A stretch of 64,000 bases of DNA from JAAGZL01 sp050291725 (GTDB lineage Bacteria > Pseudomonadota > Gammaproteobacteria > Chromatiales > Chromatiaceae), in the NCBI GenBank assembly GCA_050291725.1, contig JBNKKH010000027.1, positions 1 through 64,000 of the forward strand, in the 5' to 3' direction. Below are positions 33,905-42,645 of the stretch, piece after piece. The notes under the pieces were generated by a model, which ran no database searches, had not been told where the DNA came from, and saw only the letters and a list, made by a program, of their open reading frames with translations. How positions within the stretch are numbered: position 1 is the stretch's first letter; each line of letters starts with the position of its first letter. The translations under genes and the position numbers were made by a program.

Positions 33905-35290
33905 ATGAATAATAATTTACAAATTAGTGCGCTTTTCATGATCGCCTTTATTGCATCTCCACTTTGTGCGCAATCGCTGGAGCAGGGGCTGTATATCAGT
34001 GATCAATGTGGAGTCATGATCGGAATAGAAAACCCATATCATGACCATTTTAACTACTATCTTCATGATGAGTCACATAACACAGATTACTATCAGCTGG
34101 ACCTTTCTGGGGGACAGTTAAAGTTCAAAGGCTTGAATGCTAGAAATTCCCCTGACAATGATCGCCTTGGTATGGCGGACGGAGACGATGTGTCTGTTAC
34201 TAAAGCAAAACTAGTAAATTCAGAACGTTTTAGTCTGCAAAATTATAGTCAAACTGCGAGTTCATCAGTTGTCTTCGAGGGATGTGCGGAAGTTCTGGAC
34301 TTTAATCGTATTACCAGTGCTTCTCAACTCTTGATGCGGTTAAGGCGTAGCGAACACAAGATCGAAAACACCGGCGCATATTTCTGGTTTAACTTTTACA
34401 AAAAATATTTTGGATCACTGGCAAATGAAGAGGTTGCTGCTAATAATTTGGCATTTTATCTTTATCAGACAGGCCAATATGCTGAAGCCGAAGCCCTTCT
34501 CTGGCAGATTGTCGACAGACTACCAGACAGAACGGTCGCGCATCTGAATTATGCGGATGTACTAAATAAACTAGGTAGGACCTATCAAGGCGAAAAAGGT
34601 AGAGATAAATTACACTATCTAACCTATCTATCTCAAATGTTATTTGACAATAAACGTAAGCGTATACCCAACGAACTCAAAAGTTTGTATACACACTATT
34701 TTCCGCTACTTGAAATGCTAAACAGAAGCGTAGGAGAGAAATACGTCGTGATCGCTGAGGCTGTGGGTGATCTGAATAGAGACGGCAAAGACGATATATC
34801 TATAATTGTTGAGTTAGCCGATAGGAATAAAATTGAGGATGTTGAAAATCGTGGTGATAGATTCCCAGACAAGAATCAACGATTATGGTTTGTTTTCCTT
34901 GGTAAGCCAGGCAGTTATAGTCAGATTGGAATGAATGATTCACTTCTTCTGCCCGATGAAAATCCTAATTGCGATGATCCTTTGGGAGTGGTGTCCATGT
35001 CCAATAACAGTCTATATCTCCATACCGGATACTGGTGCAGCATGGGTAGCTGGGGGCAGGGAAGTGTTAAATATCAATTCATATATCGAAACAATCAACT
35101 GCTGCTAGCTGGAAAAGAGGAGATGCACGACAATCGAGCATCGGGTGAAGGTGAATATATCAGTACAAATTACCTCACTGGACGTCAAAAAATACAAAAA
35201 TTTATCGATCACGGTAGTCCGGTTGGACAGCCGGTGTGGAGTACTCTCGAAGATAGTGCGGCTGTAACATTTAAGGATTTAACTAATTAG
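33905..35290 (+). CDS. Secreted TPR protein with DxNxDGxxD loop
   Basis: A 461-residue exported protein. The start at 33905 is chosen because it gives a proper signal peptide (NNNLQISALFMIAFIASPLC, then AQS); earlier in-frame starts lie inside the preceding gene. A beta-rich region (to about 130) is followed by TPR-like helices (about 170–220: FYLYQTGQYAEAEALLWQIV) and an Asp-rich loop (VGDLNRDGKDDISIIVEL, about 285), then a domain with a Cys pair. Last gene of the AT-rich module; the right 91-bp repeat begins 5 bases after its stop. Function unknown. Confidence 0.7.
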   Translation: MNNNLQISALFMIAFIASPLCAQSLEQGLYISDQCGVMIGIENPYHDHFNYYLHDESHNTDYYQLDLSGGQLKFKGLNARNSPDNDRLGMADGDDVSVTKAKLVNSERFSLQNYSQTASSSVVFEGCAEVLDFNRITSASQLLMRLRRSEHKIENTGAYFWFNFYKKYFGSLANEEVAANNLAFYLYQTGQYAEAEALLWQIVDRLPDRTVAHLNYADVLNKLGRTYQGEKGRDKLHYLTYLSQMLFDNKRKRIPNELKSLYTHYFPLLEMLNRSVGEKYVVIAEAVGDLNRDGKDDISIIVELADRNKIEDVENRGDRFPDKNQRLWFVFLGKPGSYSQIGMNDSLLLPDENPNCDDPLGVVSMSNNSLYLHTGYWCSMGSWGQGSVKYQFIYRNNQLLLAGKEEMHDNRASGEGEYISTNYLTGRQKIQKFIDHGSPVGQPVWSTLEDSAAVTFKDLTN

Positions 35291-35295
35291 TGTTG

Positions 35296-35386
35296 TAGGT
35301 GCATAGTTGTTTGAAAAGGTTATGTTTCCAGTCTTGCATAATGAAAGGTGATGCTACCCAATAAATCGCAGTGTATTTTGATAGAG
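35296..35386 (+). repeat. 91-bp direct repeat, right copy
   Basis: Matches 27092–27182 at 89 of 91 bases in the same orientation. It lies 46 bases from the 3' end of tRNA-Pro. The distance between copies is 8.2 kb, and all five envelope-protein genes lie between them. Confidence 0.95.
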
Positions 35387-35432
35387 TGAGGTGACGCGTG
35401 TTCCAGAACGTCTCCTTCTTGCGGATATTTCG

Positions 35433-35509
35433 TGGTCGGAGTGAGAGGATTCGAACCTCCGGCCCCTGCCTCCCGAAGGCAGTGCTCTACCAGGCTGAGC
35501 TACACTCCG
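35433..35509 (-). tRNA. proK: tRNA-Pro (anticodon CGG)
   Basis: A full 77-base cloverleaf on the minus strand with encoded CCA. Acceptor CGGAGTG/CACTCCG, a D-arm with AGCCTGGTAGAG, anticodon stem CTGCC/GGCAG with loop TTCGGGA (anticodon CGG, reading CCG), and T-arm with GGTTCGAATCC. A decayed copy lies at 19746. It marks the right edge of the accessory region; tRNA 3' ends are common integration sites. Confidence 0.95.
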
Positions 35510-35849
35510 ATTATCATTCTGCTGGGTGCTATTTATACCACTTATGGCTATGAACGAAAATAAGATGTTTGGCATTTAACATGCCTACACCCAACAGTCA
35601 TGCCTTGCATATGCAGGTTGGTTTGTAGTGTTGTGGTGGTTGAAGTTGAAAGCGTGAGTGAAATAGGGGATTATCTTGATGTGAGAAATATCAAATAATA
35701 AATCGGGGTCGTATAAATGAATATTATGGGTAACCAGGGTTATATCAAGTGGAGCCTGGTTGGTTTCTTGGAGTTTTTGATGGAACATAGCGCCATGCTT
35801 GCAGGAAGCAAGAACTCATCCTTATAAACAACTGGTAGCGGCTACCATC

Positions 35850-37424
35850 ATGGAGCATCGATCAGGCAATGCTGCCGCAGGTTTCAGCGCTAGCCAGTTG
35901 CGCTATCGCTATATCGTTGCGTTATCTCTCATCGCCACTTTGACCATATTGTCGCAAGTGGTGATTCAGTGGTCGATTTCCGATCAGAGTTATGACTCTC
36001 GCGTTGTGAATATAGCGGGTCGTCAGCGCATGCTGAGCCAGAAAATAACCAAGACCAGCTACGCGTTGCAACAAGCAACAGACGCTAAGGAGAGTAACCA
36101 GTTACGCCAACAACTCCAGGATGCGCTTAATCTCTGGCAGAGCTCACATACTGGACTGCAGCATGGGGACGATGAGTTGCAGTTGCCAGGCGATAACAGC
36201 GATCAGATTGTTGAGCTATTCCGGGTTATTGAGTCTGATTACCAGGCCATGGTGTTGGCAGCACAGAAGTTGCTGGCAAAGGACGCAGATGTGGCATCCA
36301 TTGCTGCTGCTGTGAAGCAACTGGCAGCACATGAAGCATCATTTTTGCGCGGTATGGATGTTATCGTGTTTCGTTATGATGCTGAGGCCAAAGCGAGAGT
36401 CAAATTTGCCAGTTATCTTGAGCTTAGTTTGGCCGCGTTCACCCTCTTGGTCTTGCTGTTAGAGGCCTGGTTGATCTTTGCGCCAGCGGTACGGCGTTTG
36501 CGGTATGACATGTTTCAGCGAGAGCGCTACCAAGCTGATGTGGAGCGCTTGTTTTCTGCAAGTCCAACCGCGATGTTTCTCATTAGCGAATCTGACCTAA
36601 CTATCTCTCGTAGCAACAGTAGGGCGGTGGATCTGATGGGCTGTGCTGAAAAAGAGATTCTCGGACGATCGTTTAGTGATTTTCTCGATGATAAATATCC
36701 ATCTAACCACTCCTTTCTCGATAAGATGCGTGCCGGTGCTTCCCTTAATGAATACGAGGTTCTGTTGATTGATGCTTGTCAGAGTACGATTGAAGCGCTG
36801 GCGTCTTCGTGCCAAATTCTTTATTCGGATCGTCCCAGTTACGTCATAGGAGTAACTGATATCAGCAAGATAAAACAGGCGCAGCAGACTCTCGAGTACT
36901 ATGCCACTTTCGATGAAATGACCAGTCTGGTAAATCGGCGTACTGGTCTATTAATGTTGGCTTCGGAAATGGGTAGAAGCAAGCGCAGTCAGTGCGAACT
37001 AACTGTATGTTTTGTCGATCTTGATGGCTTGAAGCTGATCAATGATACCTACGGTCACCAGCAGGGGGACCTGGCAATACAGGGGATGGCGAAAGTTCTG
37101 CAGGAATCGGTTCGGAGTGGTGATGTGGCGATGCGGTTGGGCGGTGATGAATTTGTTTTGGTATTACATAACTGCAGCGAAACCGAAGCCGGGCATTTGG
37201 TCGAGCGAATAGAGCAGGGGCTGGTTAACCTTAAGGATGAAGCTGGCCCGCAGTTGGATATTTCAGCTAGCTTTGGACTTGCCGTATACGATCCGAGCCG
37301 TCATGACACCGCCGAAGAGCTGTTGGCGGAAGCGGATGCCACTATGTACAAGGCGAAGAAGAACAAACAGTCAGAAAAACTTTTGGCAGATTTGGTCGGC
37401 GATCTGTCAAGTGCCGATGGCTAA
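35850..37424 (+). CDS. Diguanylate cyclase with PilJ-type sensor and PAS domain
   Basis: A membrane protein of 524 residues. The N-terminal helix (YRYIVALSLIATLTILSQVV) is followed by a periplasmic PilJ/NarX-type helical sensor (about 40–190; RQRMLSQKITKTSYAL), a second helix (ELSLAAFTLLVLLLEAWLIF), a PAS domain (about 235–340) and a GGDEF domain with intact RLGGDEFVLVL. It should make c-di-GMP in response to a periplasmic signal, possibly nitrate-like anions given the sensor type. An upstream TTG start (35799) is open, but ATG 35850 removes only a non-conserved leader. Located just beyond the tRNA. Confidence 0.9.
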   Translation: MEHRSGNAAAGFSASQLRYRYIVALSLIATLTILSQVVIQWSISDQSYDSRVVNIAGRQRMLSQKITKTSYALQQATDAKESNQLRQQLQDALNLWQSSHTGLQHGDDELQLPGDNSDQIVELFRVIESDYQAMVLAAQKLLAKDADVASIAAAVKQLAAHEASFLRGMDVIVFRYDAEAKARVKFASYLELSLAAFTLLVLLLEAWLIFAPAVRRLRYDMFQRERYQADVERLFSASPTAMFLISESDLTISRSNSRAVDLMGCAEKEILGRSFSDFLDDKYPSNHSFLDKMRAGASLNEYEVLLIDACQSTIEALASSCQILYSDRPSYVIGVTDISKIKQAQQTLEYYATFDEMTSLVNRRTGLLMLASEMGRSKRSQCELTVCFVDLDGLKLINDTYGHQQGDLAIQGMAKVLQESVRSGDVAMRLGGDEFVLVLHNCSETEAGHLVERIEQGLVNLKDEAGPQLDISASFGLAVYDPSRHDTAEELLAEADATMYKAKKNKQSEKLLADLVGDLSSADG

Positions 37425-37448
37425 AGCGTTCTCCTGTTTGTTTATCCG

Positions 37449-38417
37449 TTAGCTTTTGCGATCTGCAGAAAAATCAGCCAATGTCGCCAGAGCGCTTCTG
37501 TAAGGAGATGGGGGTAATATCTTCAAAGCATCTTTGGCCTTGTTTGCCTCTGCTTCTGCTGCCTGGAAAGTGTACTCAATGGCATCAGTGCTGGCGATGG
37601 CCTCTTTTACTATGTCTATATGTTCACGTCCACCTTTCTCAATCACATTACGCAAAGACTCTCTCTGTTCCGGGGTGCCTACCTGCATGGCGCGGATAAG
37701 GGGGAGGGTGGGTTTTCCTTCAGCTAGGTCATCCCCTATGTTCTTTCCAATCTCCTCAGAAGATTCACTGTAATCCAGTGCATCATCAATGATTTGGAAG
37801 GCTATACCCAGGTGGCGTCCATAATCGGCCAATGCCTGCTCCTCTTCAGGAGATGAGTTGCAGAGCACTGCTCCAAGTTGGGCGCCAGCCTCAAACAGGG
37901 TGGCGGTTTTGCGCAGAATTACCTCTAGGTATTTCTTCTCGTCAGTATCTGGATCATGACAGTTGAGGAGTTGCAGTACTTCACCCTCCGCAATACGGTT
38001 GGTGGCGTGGGAGAGGATGTCCATAATCCGCATATTGCCTACATCTACCATCATTTCGAAGGAGCGGGAGTAGAGGAAATCCCCTACGAGGACACTTGCA
38101 GCGTTGCCCCAGACTGCGTTGGCAGTGTCTCTGCTGCGGCGCAGGTCTGAGCCATCCACTACATCATCGTGTAGCAGAGTAGCGGTATGGATGAACTCAA
38201 TTATTGCGGCTGCAAGGGTGTGTTTATCTCCGGAATAGCCGAGAGTTTGGGCTGCCAGCAGTACAATCATAGGGCGCAGGCGTTTACCGCCGCTGTTTAC
38301 GATGTAGTGGCCGATTTGGTTGATCAGCACCACGTCCGATTTCAGTCGATCCAAGATCAGGCTGTCTACAGCGCCCATCTCATCTTCTACTAGTTTTTTG
38401 ATCGCGGATATGTCCAT
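37449..38417 (-). CDS. ispB: Octaprenyl-diphosphate synthase
   Basis: Long-chain trans-prenyl transferase making the side chain of ubiquinone from farnesyl diphosphate and isopentenyl diphosphate. The 322 residues contain the first Asp-rich motif LLHDDVVDGSDLRR (about 81–94) and the second IIDDALDYS (about 210), the GGKRLRP motif near residue 38 and the conserved ATLFEAGAQLGA. Divergent from rplU–rpmA–obgE, the standard gammaproteobacterial order. The product chain length (C40) is assumed from the E. coli orthologue. Confidence 0.95.
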   Translation of the reverse strand: MDISAIKKLVEDEMGAVDSLILDRLKSDVVLINQIGHYIVNSGGKRLRPMIVLLAAQTLGYSGDKHTLAAAIIEFIHTATLLHDDVVDGSDLRRSRDTANAVWGNAASVLVGDFLYSRSFEMMVDVGNMRIMDILSHATNRIAEGEVLQLLNCHDPDTDEKKYLEVILRKTATLFEAGAQLGAVLCNSSPEEEQALADYGRHLGIAFQIIDDALDYSESSEEIGKNIGDDLAEGKPTLPLIRAMQVGTPEQRESLRNVIEKGGREHIDIVKEAIASTDAIEYTFQAAEAEANKAKDALKILPPSPYRSALATLADFSADRKS

Positions 38418-38653
38418 ACAACTCTTCTGTTGGTTTATGTAACCCCGATCTGCTTGGAAACAGATAAATATAGGGTGTAAATAGCTTACTTGTTGATTGT
38501 AAAAGGGTTATTGCGGATAGCCCTGTATGCTTTCGTGCGTATTCTACTGCTTTCTTACTATTTAACAAAAGATGAATATCAAGCTGATGCAAAATTATCC
38601 TCTTCTAATGGGATTAATGTAGAGAAAAGCTATCTATTTATACGAAACAGTAT

Positions 38654-38682
38654 TTGACCTTAGGCCAAGGTGTATGTAGAAT
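38654..38682 (+). promoter_or_regulatory. Sigma-70 promoter of rplU-rpmA
   Basis: TTGACC (38654–38659) and TAGAAT (38677–38682) are separated by exactly 17 bases, a near-consensus sigma-70 promoter, about 70 bases ahead of the rplU start. Confidence 0.7.
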
Positions 38683-38750
38683 TCCGGCTCTTTCGTGGGT
38701 CGGTTTTGTGTAACTGACTCAACCAGCAGAATTTTATGGAGATTTGGCGA

Positions 38751-39065
38751 ATGTATGCCGTGATTCAGACCGGTGGTAAACAGTACCGGGTTTCCAAGGG
38801 TGACACCCTTCGAGTTGAGAAGATTAACTCTGAAGAGGGTACAACCGTAGATATCGATAAAGTATTAATGGTAGCCGATGGCGATGACATTAAGGTAGGT
38901 ACTCCTTATGTGGACGGCGGTAAGGTTACTGCGAAGGTGCAGGCGCATGGTCGTGGCAAGAAAGTCAAGATCATTAAGTTCAGGCGTCGTAAGCACCATC
39001 TTAAGCATCAGGGCCACCGTCAGTGGTACACTGAGCTTGAGATTACTGGAATTAGCGCAAAGTAA
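38751..39065 (+). CDS. rplU: 50S ribosomal protein L21
   Basis: A 104-residue component of the large ribosomal subunit that binds 23S rRNA. It opens with YAVIQTGGKQYRVSKGDTLR and has the conserved KKVKIIKFRRRKHHLKHQGH stretch near the C-terminus. The ATG at 38751 matches the universal N-terminus; an ATG five codons earlier would add residues that are not conserved. First gene of the rplU–rpmA operon, with a near-consensus promoter upstream. Confidence 0.97.
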   Translation: MYAVIQTGGKQYRVSKGDTLRVEKINSEEGTTVDIDKVLMVADGDDIKVGTPYVDGGKVTAKVQAHGRGKKVKIIKFRRRKHHLKHQGHRQWYTELEITGISAK

Positions 39066-39078
39066 GGCGGATTAAACA

Positions 39079-39336
39079 ATGGCACATAAAAAAGCAGGCG
39101 GTAGTACACGTAACGGCCGCGATTCAGAGTCAAAACGTCTTGGTGTGAAGATGTTCGGCGGCCAGACGGTAATGCCAGGCAACATCATCGTGCGTCAGCG
39201 CGGCACCCACTTCCACCCGGGATTAGATGTAGGCTGTGGTAAAGACCACACCCTGTTTGCTAAGGCTGAAGGTGTAGTGAAGTTTGAGGTTAAAGGTCCT
39301 AAAAAGCGTAGGTATGTGAACGTAGTTCCAGCCTAA
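39079..39336 (+). CDS. rpmA: 50S ribosomal protein L27
   Basis: An 85-residue large-subunit protein whose N-terminal tail (AHKKAGGSTRNGRDSESKRL) reaches the peptidyl-transferase centre. It starts directly with MAHKK, so no N-terminal cleavage extension as in Firmicutes. It follows rplU after 13 bases and is followed by an intrinsic terminator. Confidence 0.98.
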   Translation: MAHKKAGGSTRNGRDSESKRLGVKMFGGQTVMPGNIIVRQRGTHFHPGLDVGCGKDHTLFAKAEGVVKFEVKGPKKRRYVNVVPA

Positions 39337-39360
39337 TTACACCGCTTATAGAGACAACAG

Positions 39361-39389
39361 AGGCCTCGTCGATGACGGGGCCTTTTTTG
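39361..39389 (+). terminator. Intrinsic terminator after rplU-rpmA
   Basis: AGGCCtCGTC and GACGgGGCCT pair around a three-base loop with one mismatch, followed by six T residues, 24 bases past the rpmA stop. Confidence 0.88.
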
Positions 39390-39489
39390 TTGATGTATAG
39401 GGATAACGTAAATGGGTTTACTAGTGTTGTGAGCGGCTGGCTGTTTTTTCTGGTTGCGATAGGACTGTTTTGTTAGGCTGTTAATAACT

Positions 39490-40563
39490 ATGAAATTTGT
39501 TGATGAAGCCAGTATACGAGTTGAGGCAGGTGACGGCGGTAACGGCGTCGCCAGTTTTCGTCGTGAAAAATATATTCCCAAGGGTGGACCGGACGGTGGC
39601 GATGGCGGCGACGGTGGTAGTGTCTATCTGTTAGCTGATTCTGGCCTGAACACCCTGGTGGATTTTCGCCATATGCGACGCCACAAGGCAGAGCGTGGCC
39701 AGAATGGCATGGGTCGCAACTGCACTGGCCGCAGCGGGGAGGACCTCTACGTACGGGTACCCGTGGGAACCAGGGTTTCAGATGAGGATACCCAAGAGAC
39801 CATCGGCGAGCTGCTTAAGCATGAGCAGAAGCTACTGGTGGCGAAGGGTGGATTCCATGGGATTGGCAATGCCCGTTTTAAAAGCAGCACTAATCGTACT
39901 CCCAGGCAGTTTACCAGTGGCACTGAAGGTGAGAAGCGTCAGCTACATATGGAGTTGATTCTACTGGCCGATGTGGGGCTGCTGGGGATGCCCAACGCCG
40001 GCAAGTCCAGTTTTATCAGTAGGGTTTCCAGCGCACGTCCCAAAGTCGCCGACTACCCCTTTACCACGCTTTATCCCAATTTGGGTGTGGTAAGTGTGGG
40101 TGAGTCTCGCAGTTTTGTGGTGGCGGATATTCCTGGTGTGATTGAAGGTGCTTCGGATGGGGCAGGATTGGGTCTGCAGTTTCTGAAGCATTTGGACCGT
40201 ACCCGGCTGCTGCTACATCTAGTAGATATTGCTCCTATGGACGACTCTATTGATCCGGTAGAAGAGGTGCGCAAGATAACTGCAGAGCTGGAGAAGTACA
40301 GTCCAGATCTGGCCGAGCGAGAACGTTGGCTGGTGTTGAACAAGGTCGATCTCCTGGATGGAGATGAAGTAGAATCGAGAAAACAGAGTTTACTTACTGA
40401 GTTGGACTGGGAAGGCCCGGTTTTTACTATGTCTGCTGTTACCGGAGAGGGAACCAAAGAGCTTGTATACAAGCTGATGGAGCATTTGGAAGAGATGCAG
40501 CAAGAGAGCGAAGTGGTAGATGAAGAAATAGACGATGAGCCATGGGACCCCTTAAAGTCATAA
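39490..40563 (+). CDS. obgE: Obg family GTPase
   Basis: Essential ribosome-associated GTPase acting in 50S assembly and stress control. It has 357 residues. The Gly-rich Obg fold covers about 1–158 (GGDGGNGVASFRREKYIPKG). The G domain follows: G1 GMPNAGKSS (about 166), switch I FTTLYPNLG, G3 ADIPGVIEGASDGAGLG, NKVD as G4 in LVLNKVDLLD, and SAVTGEG as G5. The C-terminal tail is acidic. Located between rpmA and proB as in many gammaproteobacteria. Confidence 0.97.
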   Translation: MKFVDEASIRVEAGDGGNGVASFRREKYIPKGGPDGGDGGDGGSVYLLADSGLNTLVDFRHMRRHKAERGQNGMGRNCTGRSGEDLYVRVPVGTRVSDEDTQETIGELLKHEQKLLVAKGGFHGIGNARFKSSTNRTPRQFTSGTEGEKRQLHMELILLADVGLLGMPNAGKSSFISRVSSARPKVADYPFTTLYPNLGVVSVGESRSFVVADIPGVIEGASDGAGLGLQFLKHLDRTRLLLHLVDIAPMDDSIDPVEEVRKITAELEKYSPDLAERERWLVLNKVDLLDGDEVESRKQSLLTELDWEGPVFTMSAVTGEGTKELVYKLMEHLEEMQQESEVVDEEIDDEPWDPLKS

Positions 40564-40586
40564 CCATTGTGGGCAGGCCATAGAAG

Positions 40587-41711
40587 ATGATCTCAAGAGA
40601 CAAGATACCTGCAACTAAGCGCTGGGTGGTGAAGATCGGCAGCGCTCTATTAACGGACGATGGCAACGGCCTGGATCGGGAGCGTCTAGCGATCTGGGTT
40701 GAGCAGATGTCTGCCCTAGTTTTGTCAGGTAAACAGCTCATTCTGGTCTCTTCCGGTGCCGTGGCAGAGGGCATGAGCCGCATGGGTTGGGCTGCCCGTC
40801 CTACCGCTCTGCATGAACTCCAGGCCGCAGCTGCTATTGGACAGATGGGTCTGGTACAGGCCTACGAAAGCTGCTTTAAGAAGCACGACCTACATACAGC
40901 GCAAGTACTACTAACTCATGATGATCTTATCGATCGTGGGCGCTATCTGAATGCTCGCAGCACCATGCTCGCTCTGGTTAAACTGGGTGTCATTCCTGTG
41001 GTGAACGAGAATGACACCGTGGCAAATGATGAACTGCGTTTTGGCGACAATGATACCCTGGCAGCTATGGTGGCAAACCTGGTGGAGGCCGATCTTCTGG
41101 TTTTGCTGACCGATCAACGAGGCCTGTTCGATAGTGACCCTAGACTAAACCAAAAGGCCAAACTTATATCAGAGTCAAGGGTGGATAACCCAGAGCTGGA
41201 TCAGGCCGCCGGCGATAGTGTGGGGGGGCTGGGCCTGGGTGGCATGGTAACCAAGGTGCGCGCAGCCCGACTGGCCGCGCGATCTGGTGCCGGGACGGTG
41301 ATAGCTCCGGGTGCAGAAGAGGATGTGCTGAGCAGAATCAGTCAAGGAGACGAGGTCGGCTCTTTGCTTATCCCAGTGCAGGAGCCCCAGACAGCACGCA
41401 AACGCTGGTTGGCTGGACACTTGCGAGTGAGAGGAAAACTGGTGCTGGATGATGGTGCGGTACAAGTATTGTCTCAGCAGGGCAGAAGTCTGTTAGCGGT
41501 AGGGGTTAAAGATGTCAGTGGCAGCTTCGCCCGTGGAGAGGTTGTCTCATGCGTGGATGAGTCGGGTAAAGAGATTGCTCGGGGCTTGGTAAATTATACT
41601 GCCCTGGAGGTTGATCGTATCAAGGGGCAGCCCAGCAGCATGATTAGCGAAATCCTTGGGTATATGGATGATGCTGAGTTGATCCACCGGGATAATCTGG
41701 TTTTGGTATAA
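40587..41711 (+). CDS. proB: Glutamate 5-kinase
   Basis: First enzyme of proline synthesis; phosphorylates glutamate with ATP and is feedback-inhibited by proline. The 374 residues comprise an amino-acid kinase domain (about 10–255; VVKIGSALLT, LVSSGAVAEGM, VNENDTVANDELRFGDNDTLAAMVA, GGMVTKVRAA) and a C-terminal PUA domain (about 278–360). The length and both domains match E. coli ProB (367). It starts 23 bases after obgE. proA is not in the window. Confidence 0.96.
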   Translation: MISRDKIPATKRWVVKIGSALLTDDGNGLDRERLAIWVEQMSALVLSGKQLILVSSGAVAEGMSRMGWAARPTALHELQAAAAIGQMGLVQAYESCFKKHDLHTAQVLLTHDDLIDRGRYLNARSTMLALVKLGVIPVVNENDTVANDELRFGDNDTLAAMVANLVEADLLVLLTDQRGLFDSDPRLNQKAKLISESRVDNPELDQAAGDSVGGLGLGGMVTKVRAARLAARSGAGTVIAPGAEEDVLSRISQGDEVGSLLIPVQEPQTARKRWLAGHLRVRGKLVLDDGAVQVLSQQGRSLLAVGVKDVSGSFARGEVVSCVDESGKEIARGLVNYTALEVDRIKGQPSSMISEILGYMDDAELIHRDNLVLV

Positions 41712-41751
41712 GTCAGGCATAACAATTAATCTCATAAATAGCGAGGATAGT

Positions 41752-42510
41752 ATGAGCCGTAAAAGGATATTTCTTGGGTCGATTGCGATAGCTGTAGTTG
41801 GGCTGGGTTCAAGTATGAGTTATGCGGGGATTGGTGATCTGCTGAAACAGGCTGACGAACTTCTTAACAGCAACACAGCCACATCGTCATCATCATCTCG
41901 CTTGTCAGACTCGAGTATTAATGCGGGGCTAAAGCAGGCGCTGAGTGTTGGAGCTGAACGTGCAGTCAAGCTGCTGGGGTCGCAGGGCGGCTTTCTGAAT
42001 GACCGCTCAGTGCGTATCCCGCTTCCAGGTATGTTGAAATCAGTGGGTAAGGGTTTACGCGCTGTAGGCCAGGGTAAATATGTGGATCAATTTGAGACCA
42101 CGGTAAATAGGGCTGCGGAACAGGCTATTCCACAAACCCTGTCAGTGGTTAAAAAGACAGTTGCCAACATGACTCTGAAAGATGTGCGTGGAATTCTCAA
42201 TGGCGGAGACACCGCCGCGACCAAGTTCTTACAAAAGCGTGCCGGTAAATCACTGCATGCGGTTATCAAGCCGATTGTAGCCAAGGCAACCGATAAAGCT
42301 GGCGCTACTGCAGCCTATAAAAAACTTATGGGTAAGGCGGGCAATACCCTTGGTGGCTTCCTCAAAACCGAATCTATTGATCTGGATGATTATGTAACCA
42401 GCAAAACACTGGACGGTCTGTTTCTAAAATTGGCCGCAGAAGAGCAGAAGATCAGGAGAGATCCTGTAGCTAGAACTACTGATCTGTTGCAGCAGGTTTT
42501 TGCAAAGTAG
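41752..42510 (+). CDS. DUF4197-domain exported protein
   Basis: A 252-residue protein with a signal peptide (FLGSIAIAVVGLGSSMSYAG) and a mostly helical body: LKQALSVGAERAVKLLGSQG, then GGFLNDRSVRIPLPG and AAYKKLMGKAG. This matches the DUF4197 family of periplasmic proteins, whose function is not known. A Ser-rich linker (TATSSSSSRLSDSS) follows the signal. Single gene 40 bases after proB, followed by a bidirectional terminator shared with rpsT. Confidence 0.85.
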   Translation: MSRKRIFLGSIAIAVVGLGSSMSYAGIGDLLKQADELLNSNTATSSSSSRLSDSSINAGLKQALSVGAERAVKLLGSQGGFLNDRSVRIPLPGMLKSVGKGLRAVGQGKYVDQFETTVNRAAEQAIPQTLSVVKKTVANMTLKDVRGILNGGDTAATKFLQKRAGKSLHAVIKPIVAKATDKAGATAAYKKLMGKAGNTLGGFLKTESIDLDDYVTSKTLDGLFLKLAAEEQKIRRDPVARTTDLLQQVFAK

Positions 42511-42597
42511 GGAGATGGTTGTGCTGGTATGGGATCAAGTCGCTAGATGACGAGAAACTAGGTGCGGTGATTTGCGACTAATCATTTCCATCAGACA

Positions 42598-42627
42598 TAA
42601 AAAAACCGGCTTGTGGCCGGTTTTTTT
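42598..42627. terminator. Bidirectional intrinsic terminator
   Basis: AAAAAAACCGGC-TTGTG-GCCGGTTTTTTT: a five-pair GC stem flanked by A and T tracts, usable from both sides. It separates the convergent DUF4197 gene and rpsT. Confidence 0.92.
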
Positions 42628-42645
42628 GAATGCGCAGGGCTTGGA

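Noticed and set aside
27836..35290. Toxin–immunity or anti-phage locus
   Set aside because: No toxin, nuclease, NTPase or other effector domain could be seen; only possible protective-type or binding proteins are present, so no such system is claimed.
35354..35575. Protein-like frame across the tRNA-Pro gene
   Set aside because: The phrase SVAQPGRALPSGGRGRRFES is the known spurious translation of tRNA genes.
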